The notes beneath the pieces are model-generated. The model was given only the letters and a program-made list of their open reading frames with translations. It was not told the DNA's origin and did not search any database. A DNA stretch of 64,000 nucleotides from Labedella phragmitis (GTDB taxonomy: Bacteria > Actinomycetota > Actinomycetes > Actinomycetales > Microbacteriaceae), in contig NZ_RZNB01000002.1 of assembly GCF_004078635.1 (NCBI RefSeq), positions 558,001 through 622,000 on the forward strand, given 5' to 3'. Shown in pieces: positions 9,275-18,000 of the stretch. A program made the translations under genes and the position numbers. Each line of letters opens with the position of its first letter. The first letter of the stretch is position 1.

Positions 9275-9757
9275 ATGACCGACATCCGGCAGGCCCGTTC
9301 CGACGACTTCTTCCCGTGGCTCACGCTCTACGAGGGCTACGCGTCGTTCTATCGGCGCCCCCTCACGGACGAACGCTCCGTGCAGACCTGGCAGTGGATC
9401 ACGAACGGCGAGCACGGCCTCCGCGCATTCGTGGTCGAGGGTGACGACTCCGACGGCTCACTCGTCGGCCTCGCCCACGTCCGAACGATCGCCCGGCCGC
9501 TCGAGGGCACGACGGGGCTGTATCTCGACGACCTCTACATCGCCGAGCGCGCCCGTGGCCGCGGGCTGGCGACCGAGCTGCTCGCTTTCCTGCGGACGCT
9601 CGCCGCGTCGGAGGGGCACTCCGGGGTCTCGTGGATCACGGCCGAGGACAACGAGACGGCTCAGCATGTCTACGACCGGGTCGCCACCCGGACGACCTGG
9701 GTGACGTACGAGATGGCCGCGACCCCGGCTCCGGCGGGCACGACGGGGCAACAGTGA
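9275..9757 (+). CDS. GNAT family N-acetyltransferase
   Basis: Predicted acetyl-CoA-dependent acetyltransferase of 160 residues, the usual length for a single GNAT domain. The central strand-loop LYLDDLYIAERARGRGLATELL (about residues 83-104) contains the R-G-x-G-L-A acetyl-CoA pyrophosphate-binding loop. The C-terminal part (NETAQHVYDRVATRTTWVTY) is the standard last helix and strand. The start codon lies 10 bases after the valS stop, so it is probably cotranscribed with valS. The acceptor is unknown. The stop overlaps the GTG of the next small gene. Confidence 0.9.
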   Translation: MTDIRQARSDDFFPWLTLYEGYASFYRRPLTDERSVQTWQWITNGEHGLRAFVVEGDDSDGSLVGLAHVRTIARPLEGTTGLYLDDLYIAERARGRGLATELLAFLRTLAASEGHSGVSWITAEDNETAQHVYDRVATRTTWVTYEMAATPAPAGTTGQQ

Positions 9758-9990
9758 GGCTCGGTACGCGCTGGAGCGTTGGAGCGACGCCACCGGACGC
9801 CGTCCCGACCGAGCTCGTCGACCGCGTGCGACTTGCGGAGGCCGCTCTGGTGCGCGAGGCCGCCGACCAGACGTGGACTCTCACATGGCTGGAGGGTCGC
9901 CCCATCGCGACTCTCGACGACGGGACGACGGTCACTCTCGATGACGCCGCCACATCGGCCGGTGCCGAGGAGTCCGACGACGACTGGTAG
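9754..9990 (+). CDS. Small conserved-type protein of unknown function (78 aa)
   Basis: The GTG at 9754 overlaps the acetyltransferase stop (GTGA), so the gene is translationally coupled to it. The product begins VRLGTRWSVGATPPDAVP, has the segment WTLTWLEGRPIATLD near residues 43-57, and ends in an acidic tail EESDDDW. It has no signal peptide or membrane segment. I do not recognise a named domain. The tight coupling and ordinary codon use argue that it is a real gene. The last codons and the stop lie inside a 21-bp tandem duplication. Confidence 0.7.
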   Translation: MRLGTRWSVGATPPDAVPTELVDRVRLAEAALVREAADQTWTLTWLEGRPIATLDDGTTVTLDDAATSAGAEESDDDW

Positions 9991-10024
9991 GAGACCGACG
10001 ACGACTGGTAGGAGACCGACGACG
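9974..10024 (+). repeat. 21-bp tandem duplication spanning a stop codon
   Basis: Two identical 21-bp units (9974-9994 and 9995-10015) are followed by nine bases of a third (10016-10024). The unit reads CCGACGACGACTGGTAGGAGA and contains the TAG that ends the preceding small gene. Because 21 is a multiple of three, both copies encode DDDW-stop in the same frame. The second copy is therefore an untranslated echo of the C-terminus unless the first stop is read through. Confidence 0.95.
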
Positions 10025-10037
10025 CACGAGGTCGAGG

Positions 10038-10856
10038 TCACACCCGCGCGATGATCTCCCCGTGCGGCATGGAGAACCACGCGTCGTCGTCCTCGACCCA
10101 CGCCGACCAGGCGGATGACACCGTCTGAAGCTCGTCACGGGTCGCTGCACCCGACTCGATGGACTGCGGGGCGAAGCTCGACGCCACAGCGCGTTCCGCC
10201 CAGGCTCCGCCCCACCATTCCCGGTCGGCGCGCGACGAGAAGCACCAGATCGATGCCGTGCTCTCGACGTCGGCGAGTCCGGCCCGGTGGGCGAGCGCCT
10301 TGAGGGCACGACCCGCGTTCGGATCGCCGCCGTTCGACCGCGCAACGTCCTGATAGATACGCATCCAGTCGTCGAGACCGGGCAGGAGCGGGAACCACGC
10401 CGCCGACACGTAGATGACGTCGCGCGCGGCGATGATGCCGCCGGGGCGCGTCACTCGGCGCATCTCTCGCAGTGCCGCGACCGGGTCGGCCAGGTGCTGC
10501 AGGACCTGATGGGCGTGCACGATGTCGAAGCTGTCGTCCGGGAAGTCGAGCGCGTAGGCGTTCCCCGTCGTGAACTCGACGTTCGAGACGCCCTCCCTCG
10601 CGGCGAGAGCGGTCGCCTGCTCGACGACGTCCGCCGAGGAGTCGAGCCCGACGACACGACCGGGCGACACGCGCCGGGCCAGATCGATCGTGATGGTGCC
10701 GGGTCCGCTCCCCACGTCGAGGATCTCAAGGCCGCCCAAGAGATGGGGGGCGAGATACGCTGCGGAGTTCTCGACGGTGCGCCAGGCGTGCGCCCGCAGG
10801 ACACTCGCGTGATGCCCGTGGGTGTAACGCTCGGTGGGCGGTGGTGCGGAGGTCAT
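10038..10856 (-). CDS. Class I SAM-dependent methyltransferase
   Basis: 272-residue cytoplasmic methyltransferase with the Rossmann motif I EILDVGSGPGTITIDLA at about residues 44-60. Motif II has the acidic VGLDSSADVVEQA at 74-86, and the post-motif segment FDIVHAHQVLQHLADP lies near 110-125. This matches the UbiE/Methyltransf_11 group. The C-terminal part (WCFSSRADREWWGG) resembles actinobacterial methyltransferases of unknown substrate. The gene is convergent with the valS-acetyltransferase group and divergent from the M3 peptidase gene, from which it is separated by 63 bases. The methyl acceptor cannot be inferred. Confidence 0.88.
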   Translation of the reverse strand: MTSAPPPTERYTHGHHASVLRAHAWRTVENSAAYLAPHLLGGLEILDVGSGPGTITIDLARRVSPGRVVGLDSSADVVEQATALAAREGVSNVEFTTGNAYALDFPDDSFDIVHAHQVLQHLADPVAALREMRRVTRPGGIIAARDVIYVSAAWFPLLPGLDDWMRIYQDVARSNGGDPNAGRALKALAHRAGLADVESTASIWCFSSRADREWWGGAWAERAVASSFAPQSIESGAATRDELQTVSSAWSAWVEDDDAWFSMPHGEIIARV

Positions 10857-10907
10857 GGAACCACCCTACTCGCGCCGTGCAGACGGAGACGCCGTGTGAC
10901 GACGCCG

Positions 10908-10913
10908 TAATGT
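10908..10913 (+). promoter_or_regulatory. -10 element TAATGT of a leaderless promoter (M3 peptidase)
   Basis: TAATGT ends six bases before the ATG at 10920, which places the predicted transcription start on the start codon. Confidence 0.45.
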
Positions 10914-10919
10914 GGAGGC

Positions 10920-12959
10920 ATGTCGACATCGGACAATCCCTTCTTCCAGGCCAGTACGCTCCCCTACCAGCTCCCGCCATTCGACCTCATCACCGACGAG
11001 CACTACCTCCCGGCGATCGAGCGCGGCGTCGCCGAACAGAAGGCGGAGGTCGACGCGATCGTCGGGTTGGACGCGACGCCGACGTTCGAGAACACTCTCG
11101 AGGCTCTCGAACGTTCCGGGGTGCTGCTCGCCCGTGTGCTGCACGTCTTCTACAACAAGAGCTCCGCCGACTCCAACGACGTCACCAACGCCGTCGAGGA
11201 GCGGATCGCCCCGATGCTCGCGGCTCACGAGGACTCCATCCGCCTCGACAGTCGCCTCTACGCACGCATCCGCACGCTCTGGGAGTCCCGCGACGAGCTC
11301 GGACTCGATGCGGAGCAGAGCTACCTCCTCGAGCGCTACCACACGGAGTTCACCCTGGCGGGCGCCGGCCTCTCCGACGAGGAGAAGTCGCGGCTGACGG
11401 AGTACAACACACGCTTGTCGAGCCTCACGACGCGGTTCGAGAAGAACCTGCTCGCCGATACGAACGACCTCGCCGTCGTCGTGGACGACGTCGCCGAACT
11501 CGACGGCTTGAGCGCCGGTGAGATCTCCGCCGCGGCGGAGGCCGCCAGCCAGCGCGGGCTCGACGGCCGCTACGTCATCACCCTCGTGCTGCCCACGGGT
11601 CACCCGACCCTCGCATCGCTCACCCACCGCCCGCTCCGCGAGCGCATCATGACGGCGAGCCGCTCGCGCGGCACTCGCGGCGGTGACTTCGACAACCGCG
11701 AGGTCCTCCTCGAGATCGTCAGGTTGCGAGCCGAGCGCGCCCGTCTGCTCGGCTTCGCGGACCACGCGTCGTTCGTGACGGCAGACCAGACGGCGAAGAA
11801 CCCGCAGAACGTCGCCGACATGCTCGAGAAGCTCGCGCCCGCAGCCGCACGCAACGCGCGACGGGAGCAGGCGGAGCTCGAGCGGGTCTCCACCGACGGC
11901 TCGGTCGAGAGCTGGGACTGGGCGTTCCTGACCGAGAAGGTCAGGCAGGAGCGCTATGCCGTCGACACCGCAGCCATGCGGCCCTACTTCGAGTCGGAAC
12001 GCGTCTACCACGATGGGATCTTCGCCGCCGCGTCGAAGCTCTACGGTCTCTCGTTCGAGGAACGCCCGGATCTCGTCGCGTACCACCCGGAGGTGCGCGT
12101 CTTCGAGGTCTTCGACGAGGACGGTTCGGCGCGCGGCCTCTTCCTCCTCGATCTCTACACGCGCGATTCGAAGCGAGGCGGCGCGTGGATGAACTCGCTC
12201 ATCGCGCAGAACCGTCTGCTCGACCACCCGACCATCGTCGTGAACAACCTCAACGTGCCGAAGCCCGCGGCCGGCCAGCCGACGCTCCTCAGCTACGACG
12301 AGGTCGTCACAGCGTTCCACGAGTTCGGCCACGCGCTGCACGGTCTGCTCGCAACCGTCACGTATCCGCGCTTCTCGGGCACGAGCGTGCACCGCGACTT
12401 CGTCGAGTTCCCGAGCCAGGTGAACGAGATGTGGATGCTGTGGCCCGAGATCCTCTCCGGTTACGCCGTTCACGTGGAGACGGGCGAGCCCATGCCTGCC
12501 GACCTCGTCGAGAAGCTGCACGCCTCCGCCGCCTTCAACGAGGGGTTCAACACGAGCGAATACCTCGCGGCGGCTCTCCTCGACCAGGCCTGGCACCGCG
12601 TGACGGCCGACGAGGAGATCGACGACGTCGCCGCCTTCGAGGCCCGGGCTCTCGCGGCCGTCGGCCTCGACAATCCCGCCGTCCCGCCACGCTACGCGAG
12701 CACGTACTTCGCGCACACCTTCTCGGGCGGATACGACGCGGGGTACTACTCGTACATCTGGAGCGAGGTCCTCGACGCCGACACCGTGGAGTGGTTCCGC
12801 GAGAACGGCGGGCTCACGCGGGCCAACGGCGACCGGTTCCGTCGGTATGTGCTCGGCATCGGCGGCTCGGCCGACCCGATCGACTCCTACCGTGAGTTCC
12901 GCGGACGTGACGCCGAGATCGCACCGCTGCTCAAGCGCCGGGGTCTCCTCGACGAGTGA
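10920..12959 (+). CDS. M3 family metallopeptidase (peptidyl-dipeptidase / oligopeptidase)
   Basis: Cytoplasmic zinc peptidase of 679 residues that clips dipeptides or short oligopeptides, a final step of peptide breakdown. The zinc motif HEFGH is at residues 467-471 (context FHEFGHALHGLL), with the third-ligand region DFVEFPSQVNEMW about 25 residues on. The N-terminal helical cap includes NPFFQASTLPYQLPPFDLI, typical of the Dcp/OpdA branch. No signal peptide is present. Whether it acts as Dcp or as oligopeptidase A cannot be settled from sequence. The start lies just after a -10-like TAATGT, consistent with leaderless translation. Confidence 0.93.
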   Translation: MSTSDNPFFQASTLPYQLPPFDLITDEHYLPAIERGVAEQKAEVDAIVGLDATPTFENTLEALERSGVLLARVLHVFYNKSSADSNDVTNAVEERIAPMLAAHEDSIRLDSRLYARIRTLWESRDELGLDAEQSYLLERYHTEFTLAGAGLSDEEKSRLTEYNTRLSSLTTRFEKNLLADTNDLAVVVDDVAELDGLSAGEISAAAEAASQRGLDGRYVITLVLPTGHPTLASLTHRPLRERIMTASRSRGTRGGDFDNREVLLEIVRLRAERARLLGFADHASFVTADQTAKNPQNVADMLEKLAPAAARNARREQAELERVSTDGSVESWDWAFLTEKVRQERYAVDTAAMRPYFESERVYHDGIFAAASKLYGLSFEERPDLVAYHPEVRVFEVFDEDGSARGLFLLDLYTRDSKRGGAWMNSLIAQNRLLDHPTIVVNNLNVPKPAAGQPTLLSYDEVVTAFHEFGHALHGLLATVTYPRFSGTSVHRDFVEFPSQVNEMWMLWPEILSGYAVHVETGEPMPADLVEKLHASAAFNEGFNTSEYLAAALLDQAWHRVTADEEIDDVAAFEARALAAVGLDNPAVPPRYASTYFAHTFSGGYDAGYYSYIWSEVLDADTVEWFRENGGLTRANGDRFRRYVLGIGGSADPIDSYREFRGRDAEIAPLLKRRGLLDE

Positions 12960-12996
12960 TCGTTCGGGCGGTTCGCCTCACGCGATGAAAACACGC

Positions 12997-13026
12997 AGAG
13001 CGCCACTCCGTATCGAGTGGCGCTCT
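12997..13026. terminator. Intergenic 12-bp stem, candidate bidirectional terminator
   Basis: A perfect inverted repeat AGAGCGCCACTC / GAGTGGCGCTCT surrounds a six-base loop. It sits 37 bases after the M3 peptidase stop and before the end of clpX on the other strand. On the minus strand it is followed by GCGTGTTTTC, a short T-rich run, so it suits clpX termination best. Confidence 0.6.
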
Positions 13027-13051
13027 CGCATTGTCGGTCGTAGCCATCGAG

Positions 13052-13127
13052 CTCAGCGCTGAGACGATACCTCAGCGCTGAGACGATACCTCAGCGCTGA
13101 GACGATACCTCAGCGCTGAGACGATAC
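13052..13127. repeat. Four tandem 19-bp repeats, each holding a perfect 12-bp palindrome
   Basis: The unit CTCAGCGCTGAGACGATAC is repeated four times without mismatch (13052, 13071, 13090 and 13109), followed by a partial CTCAGC. Each unit contains the self-complementary 12-mer CTCAGCGCTGAG. The array lies between the M3 peptidase terminator and the clpX stop at 13151, so it falls in the 3' untranslated region of clpX. Function is unknown. There are no unique spacers, so it is not a CRISPR array. Confidence 0.97.
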
Positions 13128-13150
13128 CTCAGCCGCTCGCCCGTGAAGCG

Positions 13151-14428
13151 TCAGGCGGACTTCTCCTGCCGACGCGGGGCGTGAGGCACGATCGTTGGCG
13201 CTGCGTTTTCGAGGACCGACTCCCGAGTGACGACGACGCGGGCGACTTCATCGGTCGACGGCACCTCGAACATGATCGGTCCGAGCACCTCCTCCATGAT
13301 GGCTCGAAGTCCGCGAGCGCCCGTCTTGCGGAGCACCGCCAGGTCGGCGATCGCTTCCAGCGCGGCCGGTTCGAAGTCGAGCTCGACCCCGTCGAGCTGG
13401 AACATACGCTGGTACTGCTTCACGAGAGCGTTGCGGGGAACCGTGAGGATCTCCATGAGCGCATGCTGGTCGAGAGGCGTCACCGTGGTGACGACGGGAA
13501 GGCGGCCGATGAATTCGGGGATGAGGCCGAACTTGTGCAGGTCTTCCGGCAGGACCTCCGTGAAGAGGTCGATCTCGTCGAGCTTGGAGTGCAGCGGGGC
13601 GCCGAAGCCGATGCCCTTCTTGCCGGCGCGGGAGGAGATGATCTCCTCGAGCCCCGCGAAGGCGCCGGCCACGATGAACAACACGTTCGTCGTGTCGATC
13701 TGGATGAACTCCTGATGCGGGTGCTTGCGTCCACCCTGCGGCGGGACGGAGGCGACCGTGCCCTCGAGGATCTTCAGGAGCGCCTGCTGCACGCCTTCGC
13801 CCGAGACATCGCGCGTGATCGACGGATTCTCCGCCTTGCGCGCGATCTTGTCGACCTCGTCGATGTAGATGATGCCCGTCTCGGCCCGCTTGACGTCGTA
13901 GTCCGCGGCTTGGATGAGCTTCAGCAGGATGTTCTCGACGTCTTCACCGACGTAGCCGGCTTCGGTGAGCGCCGTGGCGTCGGCGACCGCGAAGGGAACG
14001 TTCAGACGCTTCGCGAGGGTCTGCGCGAGATAGGTCTTGCCGCAGCCGGTGGGTCCGATGAGCAGGATGTTGCTCTTGGCGATCTCGATGTCGTCGCCGA
14101 GGGCGTCGGCGCTCGTGAGACCGGTCTTCGCCTTGACGCGCTTGTAGTGGTTGTAGACGGCGACGGAGAGTGCCTTCTTCGCGGCGACCTGACCGATCAC
14201 GTACTCCTCGAGGAACGAGAAGATCTCCTTGGGCTTCGGGAGTTCGAAGTCTCCTGTGGGCTCCTCCCCCGCTTCCGCGAGGCGCTCCTCGATGATCTCG
14301 TTGCACAACTCGACGCATTCGTCACAGATGTAGACGCCGGGGCCTGCGATGAGCTGCTGGACCTGCTTCTGGCTCTTCCCGCAGAAGGAGCACTTCAGGA
14401 GGTCGGCGCTTTCGCCTATCCGAGCCAT
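13151..14428 (-). CDS. clpX: ATP-dependent Clp protease ATP-binding subunit ClpX
   Basis: AAA+ unfoldase that recognises tagged substrates and feeds them to ClpP1P2. It has 425 residues, the normal length. The N-terminal zinc-binding domain has cysteines at 13, 16, 35 and 38. Walker A GPTGCGKT is near residues 124-131, the pore loop GYVGED near 156, and Walker [12 protein letters not shown] near 190. The clpP-binding IGF-type loop corresponds to KGIGFGAPL. It lies downstream of clpP2, separated by a 125-bp gap with its own stem-loop and a TAGGCT -10-like element at 14470-14475, so it may also have its own promoter. The 3' region carries four palindromic repeats. Confidence 0.98.
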   Translation of the reverse strand: MARIGESADLLKCSFCGKSQKQVQQLIAGPGVYICDECVELCNEIIEERLAEAGEEPTGDFELPKPKEIFSFLEEYVIGQVAAKKALSVAVYNHYKRVKAKTGLTSADALGDDIEIAKSNILLIGPTGCGKTYLAQTLAKRLNVPFAVADATALTEAGYVGEDVENILLKLIQAADYDVKRAETGIIYIDEVDKIARKAENPSITRDVSGEGVQQALLKILEGTVASVPPQGGRKHPHQEFIQIDTTNVLFIVAGAFAGLEEIISSRAGKKGIGFGAPLHSKLDEIDLFTEVLPEDLHKFGLIPEFIGRLPVVTTVTPLDQHALMEILTVPRNALVKQYQRMFQLDGVELDFEPAALEAIADLAVLRKTGARGLRAIMEEVLGPIMFEVPSTDEVARVVVTRESVLENAAPTIVPHAPRRQEKSA

Positions 14429-14491
14429 GCGGTTACTCCCTCTTTGCGGTCAATCGGCACTGTTCTGTCAGCCTAGTCTCTCCCTCTGACA

Positions 14492-14536
14492 ACGCTGCGC
14501 AACCGCCTCGGCTTTTCGAGGTCGATCGCGCAGCGT
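14492..14536 (-). terminator. Nested stem-loop between clpP2 and clpX
   Basis: ACGCTGCGC (14492-14500) pairs perfectly with GCGCAGCGT (14528-14536). An inner stem, CCTCG...CGAGG, lies in the loop. It begins 18 bases after the clpP2 stop on the minus strand and has no clear T-run. It may attenuate or process the clpP-clpX transcript rather than end it completely. Confidence 0.5.
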
Positions 14537-14553
14537 CGTTCCGGAGGCGGAGG

Positions 14554-15222
14554 TCAGCCCTGCGTCAGAGCCAACGGGTTCTTGCGGGTGGTGAGCACCT
14601 GGTCGATGAGCCCGTACTCGAGCGCCTCGGCGGCACCGAGGATCTTGTCCCGATCGATGTCCTTGTTGACCTGCTCCTGCGAGCGGTTCGAGTGACGCGC
14701 GAGCGTCTCCTCGAGCCACGTGCGCATGCGGAGGATCTCCGCGGCCTGGATCTCGATGTCCGACGCCTGGCCGTGCCCGGACTCGCCGACGGCGGGCTGG
14801 TGGATCAGGATGCGGGCGTTCGGCAGTGCCAACCGCTTGCCCGGTGTGCCGGCGGCGGTGAGCACGGCGGCGGCGGACGCCGCCTGACCGAGCACGACCG
14901 TCGAGACGTGAGGGCGGATGTACTGCATCGTGTCGTAGATCGCCGTCATAGCGGTGAAGGAACCACCGGGCGAGTTGATGTACATGATGATGTCGCGGTC
15001 CGGATCCATGCTCTCGAGCACGAGGAGCTGGGCCATGATGTCGTCTGCCGAGGCGTCGTCGACCTGCACGCCGAGGAAGATGATGCGGTCCTCGAAGAGC
15101 TTCGCGTACGGGTCCTGGCGCTTGTAGCCGTAGGCCGTGCGCTCCTCGAAGCTCGGGAGGATGTAGCGCGCTCCCGGCATCTCCATGGAGCGGCCGGCTG
15201 CGGCGAACGTGGGGGTCTGCAT
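14554..15222 (-). CDS. clpP2: ATP-dependent Clp protease proteolytic subunit ClpP2
   Basis: Serine peptidase subunit, 222 residues, forming the mixed ClpP1P2 barrel of Actinobacteria. The catalytic serine is Ser116 in GQAASAAAVL, histidine is His141 in ILIHQP, and the aspartate is probably Asp192 in IDRDKILGA. The AASAAA context, with no methionine-glycine after the serine, is the actinobacterial ClpP2 hallmark. The about 20-residue N-terminal propeptide (from MQTPTFAAAG) is likely removed by processing. The gene starts 35 bases after the clpP1 stop, an operon arrangement shared with related genomes. Confidence 0.97.
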   Translation of the reverse strand: MQTPTFAAAGRSMEMPGARYILPSFEERTAYGYKRQDPYAKLFEDRIIFLGVQVDDASADDIMAQLLVLESMDPDRDIIMYINSPGGSFTAMTAIYDTMQYIRPHVSTVVLGQAASAAAVLTAAGTPGKRLALPNARILIHQPAVGESGHGQASDIEIQAAEILRMRTWLEETLARHSNRSQEQVNKDIDRDKILGAAEALEYGLIDQVLTTRKNPLALTQG

Positions 15223-15257
15223 GGGGTTCGTCCTGTCTTTCGTTCTGTCGCCGGCGC

Positions 15258-15872
15258 TCAGACCGCGGGGTTTCCGGTGCCGCCGTTGGCGACCTCCGTG
15301 CCGCCGCCGCCGATGACCTCGGTCGCGGACTCGCGGATGTGATCGACGAAGCCGTACTCGAGGGCCTCCTGCGCCGTGAACCAGCGATCGCGGTCGCCGT
15401 CGGCGTTGACCTGCTCGAGCGTCTTGCCCGTCTGGTCCGCCGTGATCTGCGCGAGGCGGTTCTTCATGTCGATGATGAGCTGCGCCTGCGTCTGGATGTC
15501 GCTCGACGTTCCGCCGAAGCCGCCGTGCGGCTGGTGCAGCAGGACGCGGGCGTTGGGGGTGATGTACCGCTTGCCCTTGGTGCCGCTCGTCAGGAGCAGC
15601 TGCCCCATCGACGCGGCCATTCCGATGCCGACCGTGACGATGTCGTTCGGTACGAACTGCATCGTGTCGTAGATCGCCATACCCGCGGTGATCGATCCAC
15701 CGGGCGAGTTGACGTAGAGGTAGATGTCCTTATTGGGGTCCTCGGCCGCGAGAAGCAAGATCTTGGCGCAGATCTCGTTCGCGTTCTCGTCCCGGACCTC
15801 GGAGCCCAGCCAGATGATCCGGTCCCTCAGAAGTCGATCGAATACACTCTGGGCCATCAGAGGCTCTGCCAT
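15258..15872 (-). CDS. clpP1: ATP-dependent Clp protease proteolytic subunit ClpP1
   Basis: Serine peptidase subunit, 204 residues, partner of ClpP2. The triad is Ser88 (GMAASMG), His113 (VLLHQPHGG) and Asp162 (GDRDRWF). I chose the ATG at 15872 because it follows a purine-rich GGAG and matches family length; the open frame continues upstream, but that part overlaps the trigger factor terminator and is not conserved in character. First gene of the clpP1-clpP2-clpX group. I looked for a ClgR-type operator upstream and did not find a convincing one. Confidence 0.96.
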   Translation of the reverse strand: MAEPLMAQSVFDRLLRDRIIWLGSEVRDENANEICAKILLLAAEDPNKDIYLYVNSPGGSITAGMAIYDTMQFVPNDIVTVGIGMAASMGQLLLTSGTKGKRYITPNARVLLHQPHGGFGGTSSDIQTQAQLIIDMKNRLAQITADQTGKTLEQVNADGDRDRWFTAQEALEYGFVDHIRESATEVIGGGGTEVANGGTGNPAV

Positions 15873-15977
15873 GTGCCGCTCCGTTTCAGTTGTCGCTTGC
15901 GATATCGAACTTATCGGGTGCAACGCGGCGCGGTCGCCGTGTTCGCCGTGGGCGCACCCCGCGGTCGCAGACACGAG

Positions 15978-16009
15978 AACGGGCCCCCGACCGAGGTCGG
16001 GGGCCCGTT
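15978..16009 (-). terminator. Rho-independent-type terminator of tig
   Basis: A perfect 14-bp stem, AACGGGCCCCCGAC / GTCGGGGGCCCGTT, with a four-base loop CGAG. It lies 19 bases after the trigger factor stop and separates tig from clpP1. No long T-run follows, as is common in high-GC actinobacteria. Confidence 0.8.
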
Positions 16010-16028
16010 GCGTCACGTGCGGAAAAAG

Positions 16029-17387
16029 CTACTTGGCGTCCGCCGTGGCCTCGTCAGCGCTCTCCGCGGCGTCGGTCTCGTCGGACTCGACCGACGCGTC
16101 CTCGTCCTCGTCGTCCGAGGGGATGAAGCCGCTGAGGTCGACAGGCTTGCCGTCGGTGTCGACGACCGAGACCTTCCCCAGCGTGATGGCGATCGCCTTG
16201 TTGCGCGCGACCTCGCCCATCATCTGCGGGATCTGGCCGTTCTCGTCGAGGACCTTGATGAACTCGCCCGGCTCCATGCCGTACTGAGCCGCGCCCTGGA
16301 TGAGGTAGGAGGTGAGCTCCTCCTGGCTGACCTGGACGTTCTCGGCCTCGGCGATCTGGTCGAAGAGGATCTGCGTCTTGAACGTCTTCTCGCTCGACTC
16401 GGTCACCTCGGCGCGGTGCGTGTCATCCTCGAGACGACCCTCGCCCTCGAGGTGGCGGTGCACCTCGTCCTCGATGAGCTTCGGCGGGACCGGCACGTCG
16501 ACCTTCTCGAGCAGGGCGTCGACGAGCTTCGTGCGCGCCTCGTTGCCCTGATCGAAGGTCTTCCGACGCTCGACCTGCTCGGTGAGGCTCTCCCGCAGCT
16601 CCGCGATCGTGTCGAACTCACTCGCGATCTGGGCGAAGTCGTCGTCGGCCTCGGGGAGCTCGCGCTCCTTCACTGCTGTGAGGGTCACCGTGATCTCGGC
16701 GGTCTCACCGGCGTGCTCGCCACCCAGCAGGTCGGACGAGAAGGTCGTCGTCTCACCGGCGGTCAGGGACTCGAGGGCCTCGTCGATGCCTTCGAGGAGC
16801 TCACCGGAGCCGAGCTCGTAGGAGATGCCGGAGGCGTTGTCGACCTCGTCGCCGTTGATCGTCGCGATGAGGTCGATCTGAGCGAAGTCGCCGGACTTCG
16901 CCGGACGGTCGACCGTGACGAGCGTGCCGAAGCGCGTGCGCAGCCGCTCGAGCTCCTCGTCGATGTCCGTGTCGGAGACGGCGGCCGGCTCGACCTCGAT
17001 CGTGATCTGGTCGAGAGCCGGGACCTCGACCTCGGGACGCACGTCGACCTCGATGGTGACGAGCAGATCTCCGGAGAAGTCCTTGTCGCTCGGCCACTCC
17101 GTGATGTCGGCCTCGGGGCGTCCGAGGGTGCGGATGCCCTCGCTCGTGACGGCCTGACGGTAGAACTTGTCGAGGCCCTCGTTGACGGCGTGCTCCAGCA
17201 CGGCACCCTTGCCGACGCGCTGGTCGATGATGGGCGGCGGGATCTTGCCCTTGCGGAAGCCGGGCACGTTGATCTGCTCGGCGATGTGGCCGTATGCGTG
17301 CTCGATGCTGGGCTTCAGTTCGTCCGGCGTCACGGCGATCGCGAGCTTGACGCGCGTCGGGCTGAGCTTTTCGACGGTGGTCTTCAC
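16029..17387 (-). CDS. tig: Trigger factor (ribosome-associated chaperone and peptidyl-prolyl isomerase)
   Basis: Binds the ribosomal exit tunnel and shields nascent chains. It has 452 residues from the GTG at 17387, which follows an AGGAG ribosome binding site; the open frame extends upstream through the tRNA-Pro gene and cannot be coding there. The ribosome-binding signature GFRKGKIP is at residues 43-50. The FKBP-type isomerase domain follows at about 150-240, then the helical C-terminal chaperone arms. The protein ends in a strongly acidic tail ([20 protein letters not shown]), typical of actinobacterial trigger factors. It sits just upstream of clpP1, linking folding and degradation. Confidence 0.96.
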   Translation of the reverse strand: MKTTVEKLSPTRVKLAIAVTPDELKPSIEHAYGHIAEQINVPGFRKGKIPPPIIDQRVGKGAVLEHAVNEGLDKFYRQAVTSEGIRTLGRPEADITEWPSDKDFSGDLLVTIEVDVRPEVEVPALDQITIEVEPAAVSDTDIDEELERLRTRFGTLVTVDRPAKSGDFAQIDLIATINGDEVDNASGISYELGSGELLEGIDEALESLTAGETTTFSSDLLGGEHAGETAEITVTLTAVKERELPEADDDFAQIASEFDTIAELRESLTEQVERRKTFDQGNEARTKLVDALLEKVDVPVPPKLIEDEVHRHLEGEGRLEDDTHRAEVTESSEKTFKTQILFDQIAEAENVQVSQEELTSYLIQGAAQYGMEPGEFIKVLDENGQIPQMMGEVARNKAIAITLGKVSVVDTDGKPVDLSGFIPSDDEDEDASVESDETDAAESADEATADAK

Positions 17388-17433
17388 GTTTGTACGTTCT
17401 CCTGTTTGGTGGATCCGAAGTCGGTGGTCGTGG

Positions 17434-17507
17434 TCGGGGCGACAGGATTCGAACCTGCGACTTCCCGCTCCCAAAGCGGGCGCTCTACCAAGCTGAGCTA
17501 CGCCCCG
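17434..17507 (-). tRNA. tRNA-Pro (anticodon TGG)
   Basis: A 74-nt cloverleaf with acceptor arms CGGGGCG / CGCCCCG and discriminator A. The anticodon stem-loop is CCCGC-TTTGGGA-GCGGG, and the T-arm is AGGTTCGAATCCT. The anticodon TGG reads CCA and, by wobble, other Pro codons. No CCA end is encoded. It lies 46 bases upstream of tig in the same direction. Confidence 0.97.
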
Positions 17508-17674
17508 GCTCGGCGAGCCGGTGGTCGCACGACCTCGCGTAGCAGGCGTCGTGCCGATGGACCTCCAGCAGTCTAGCCGACAAGATGCGAGCCGGTCGGA
17601 CCGTCGTGCACGGGGCACCCTCGGCGATGTAGTAACCTTGCAAGGCGCTCGTGGCGGCACCACGCTCGGGCCTC

Positions 17675-17745
17675 GGGGATGTAGCTCAATGGTAGAGCCT
17701 CAGTCTTCCAAACTGATGGTGCGGGTTCGATTCCCGTCATCCCCT
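17675..17745 (+). tRNA. tRNA-Gly (anticodon TCC)
   Basis: A 71-nt cloverleaf with acceptor arms GGGGATG / CATCCCC and discriminator T. The anticodon stem-loop is TCAGT-CTTCCAA-ACTGA, and the T-arm GCGGGTTCGATTCCCGT is intact. No CCA is encoded. It is divergent from tRNA-Pro, with about 167 bases between them that hold the promoters of both. Confidence 0.97.
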
Positions 17746-17786
17746 CCGTATCGGCACCGCTCCGCGCTGCGCCCACCTGCATCGGA

Positions 17787-17993
17787 TCACGGACTCGATG
17801 TCGTCCTCTTCCCCACGGCGAACCACACGATCGGTCCTGCGATCGGAAAGACCAGCGCGACCAGAACCCAGATCGCCTTTTCGGTCCCCGTCGCCGTCGC
17901 TCGCGCGATGCTCACGATCGCGGCGACGAAGAGCACGAGCAGCGGGATCGACGCGAGGATCACGAGATGCCATCCGGTGAGGTTGCTGTACAT
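17787..17993 (-). CDS. Small membrane protein, PLDc_N-like (68 aa)
   Basis: The ATG at 17993 gives 68 residues with two hydrophobic helices, about residues 9-30 and 41-61, separated by the basic loop ARATATGTEKA. The second helix ends in IAGPIVWFAVGKR. This resembles the phospholipase D N-terminal-like (PLDc_N) two-helix family of small membrane proteins, whose role is unknown. The open frame runs upstream beyond 17993, but that part overlaps the next gene. It lies seven bases after the 18001-18366 gene, so the two probably form an operon. Confidence 0.75.
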   Translation of the reverse strand: MYSNLTGWHLVILASIPLLVLFVAAIVSIARATATGTEKAIWVLVALVFPIAGPIVWFAVGKRTTSSP

Positions 17994-18000
17994 GCGTCGA

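Noticed and set aside
10866-12716. Minus-strand frame of 616 codons opposite the M3 peptidase
   Set aside because: Its sequence is arginine-, valine- and glutamate-rich shadow coding, fully overlapped by a gene with a clear HEFGH motif.
13052-13127. Possible CRISPR array
   Set aside because: The repeats are contiguous with no unique spacers and no cas genes lie near.
15873-15910. ClgR-type operator upstream of clpP1
   Set aside because: There is a TCGC-TT-GCGA palindrome, but its spacing does not match the CGC-N5-GCG pattern that I recall for ClgR.
15339-17576. Long plus-strand open frame (745 codons) across clpP1 and tig
   Set aside because: It is antisense to well-identified genes and also runs through tRNA-Pro. 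Such frames arise from the third-position GC bias; the protein is low-complexity and matches no fold that I recognise.
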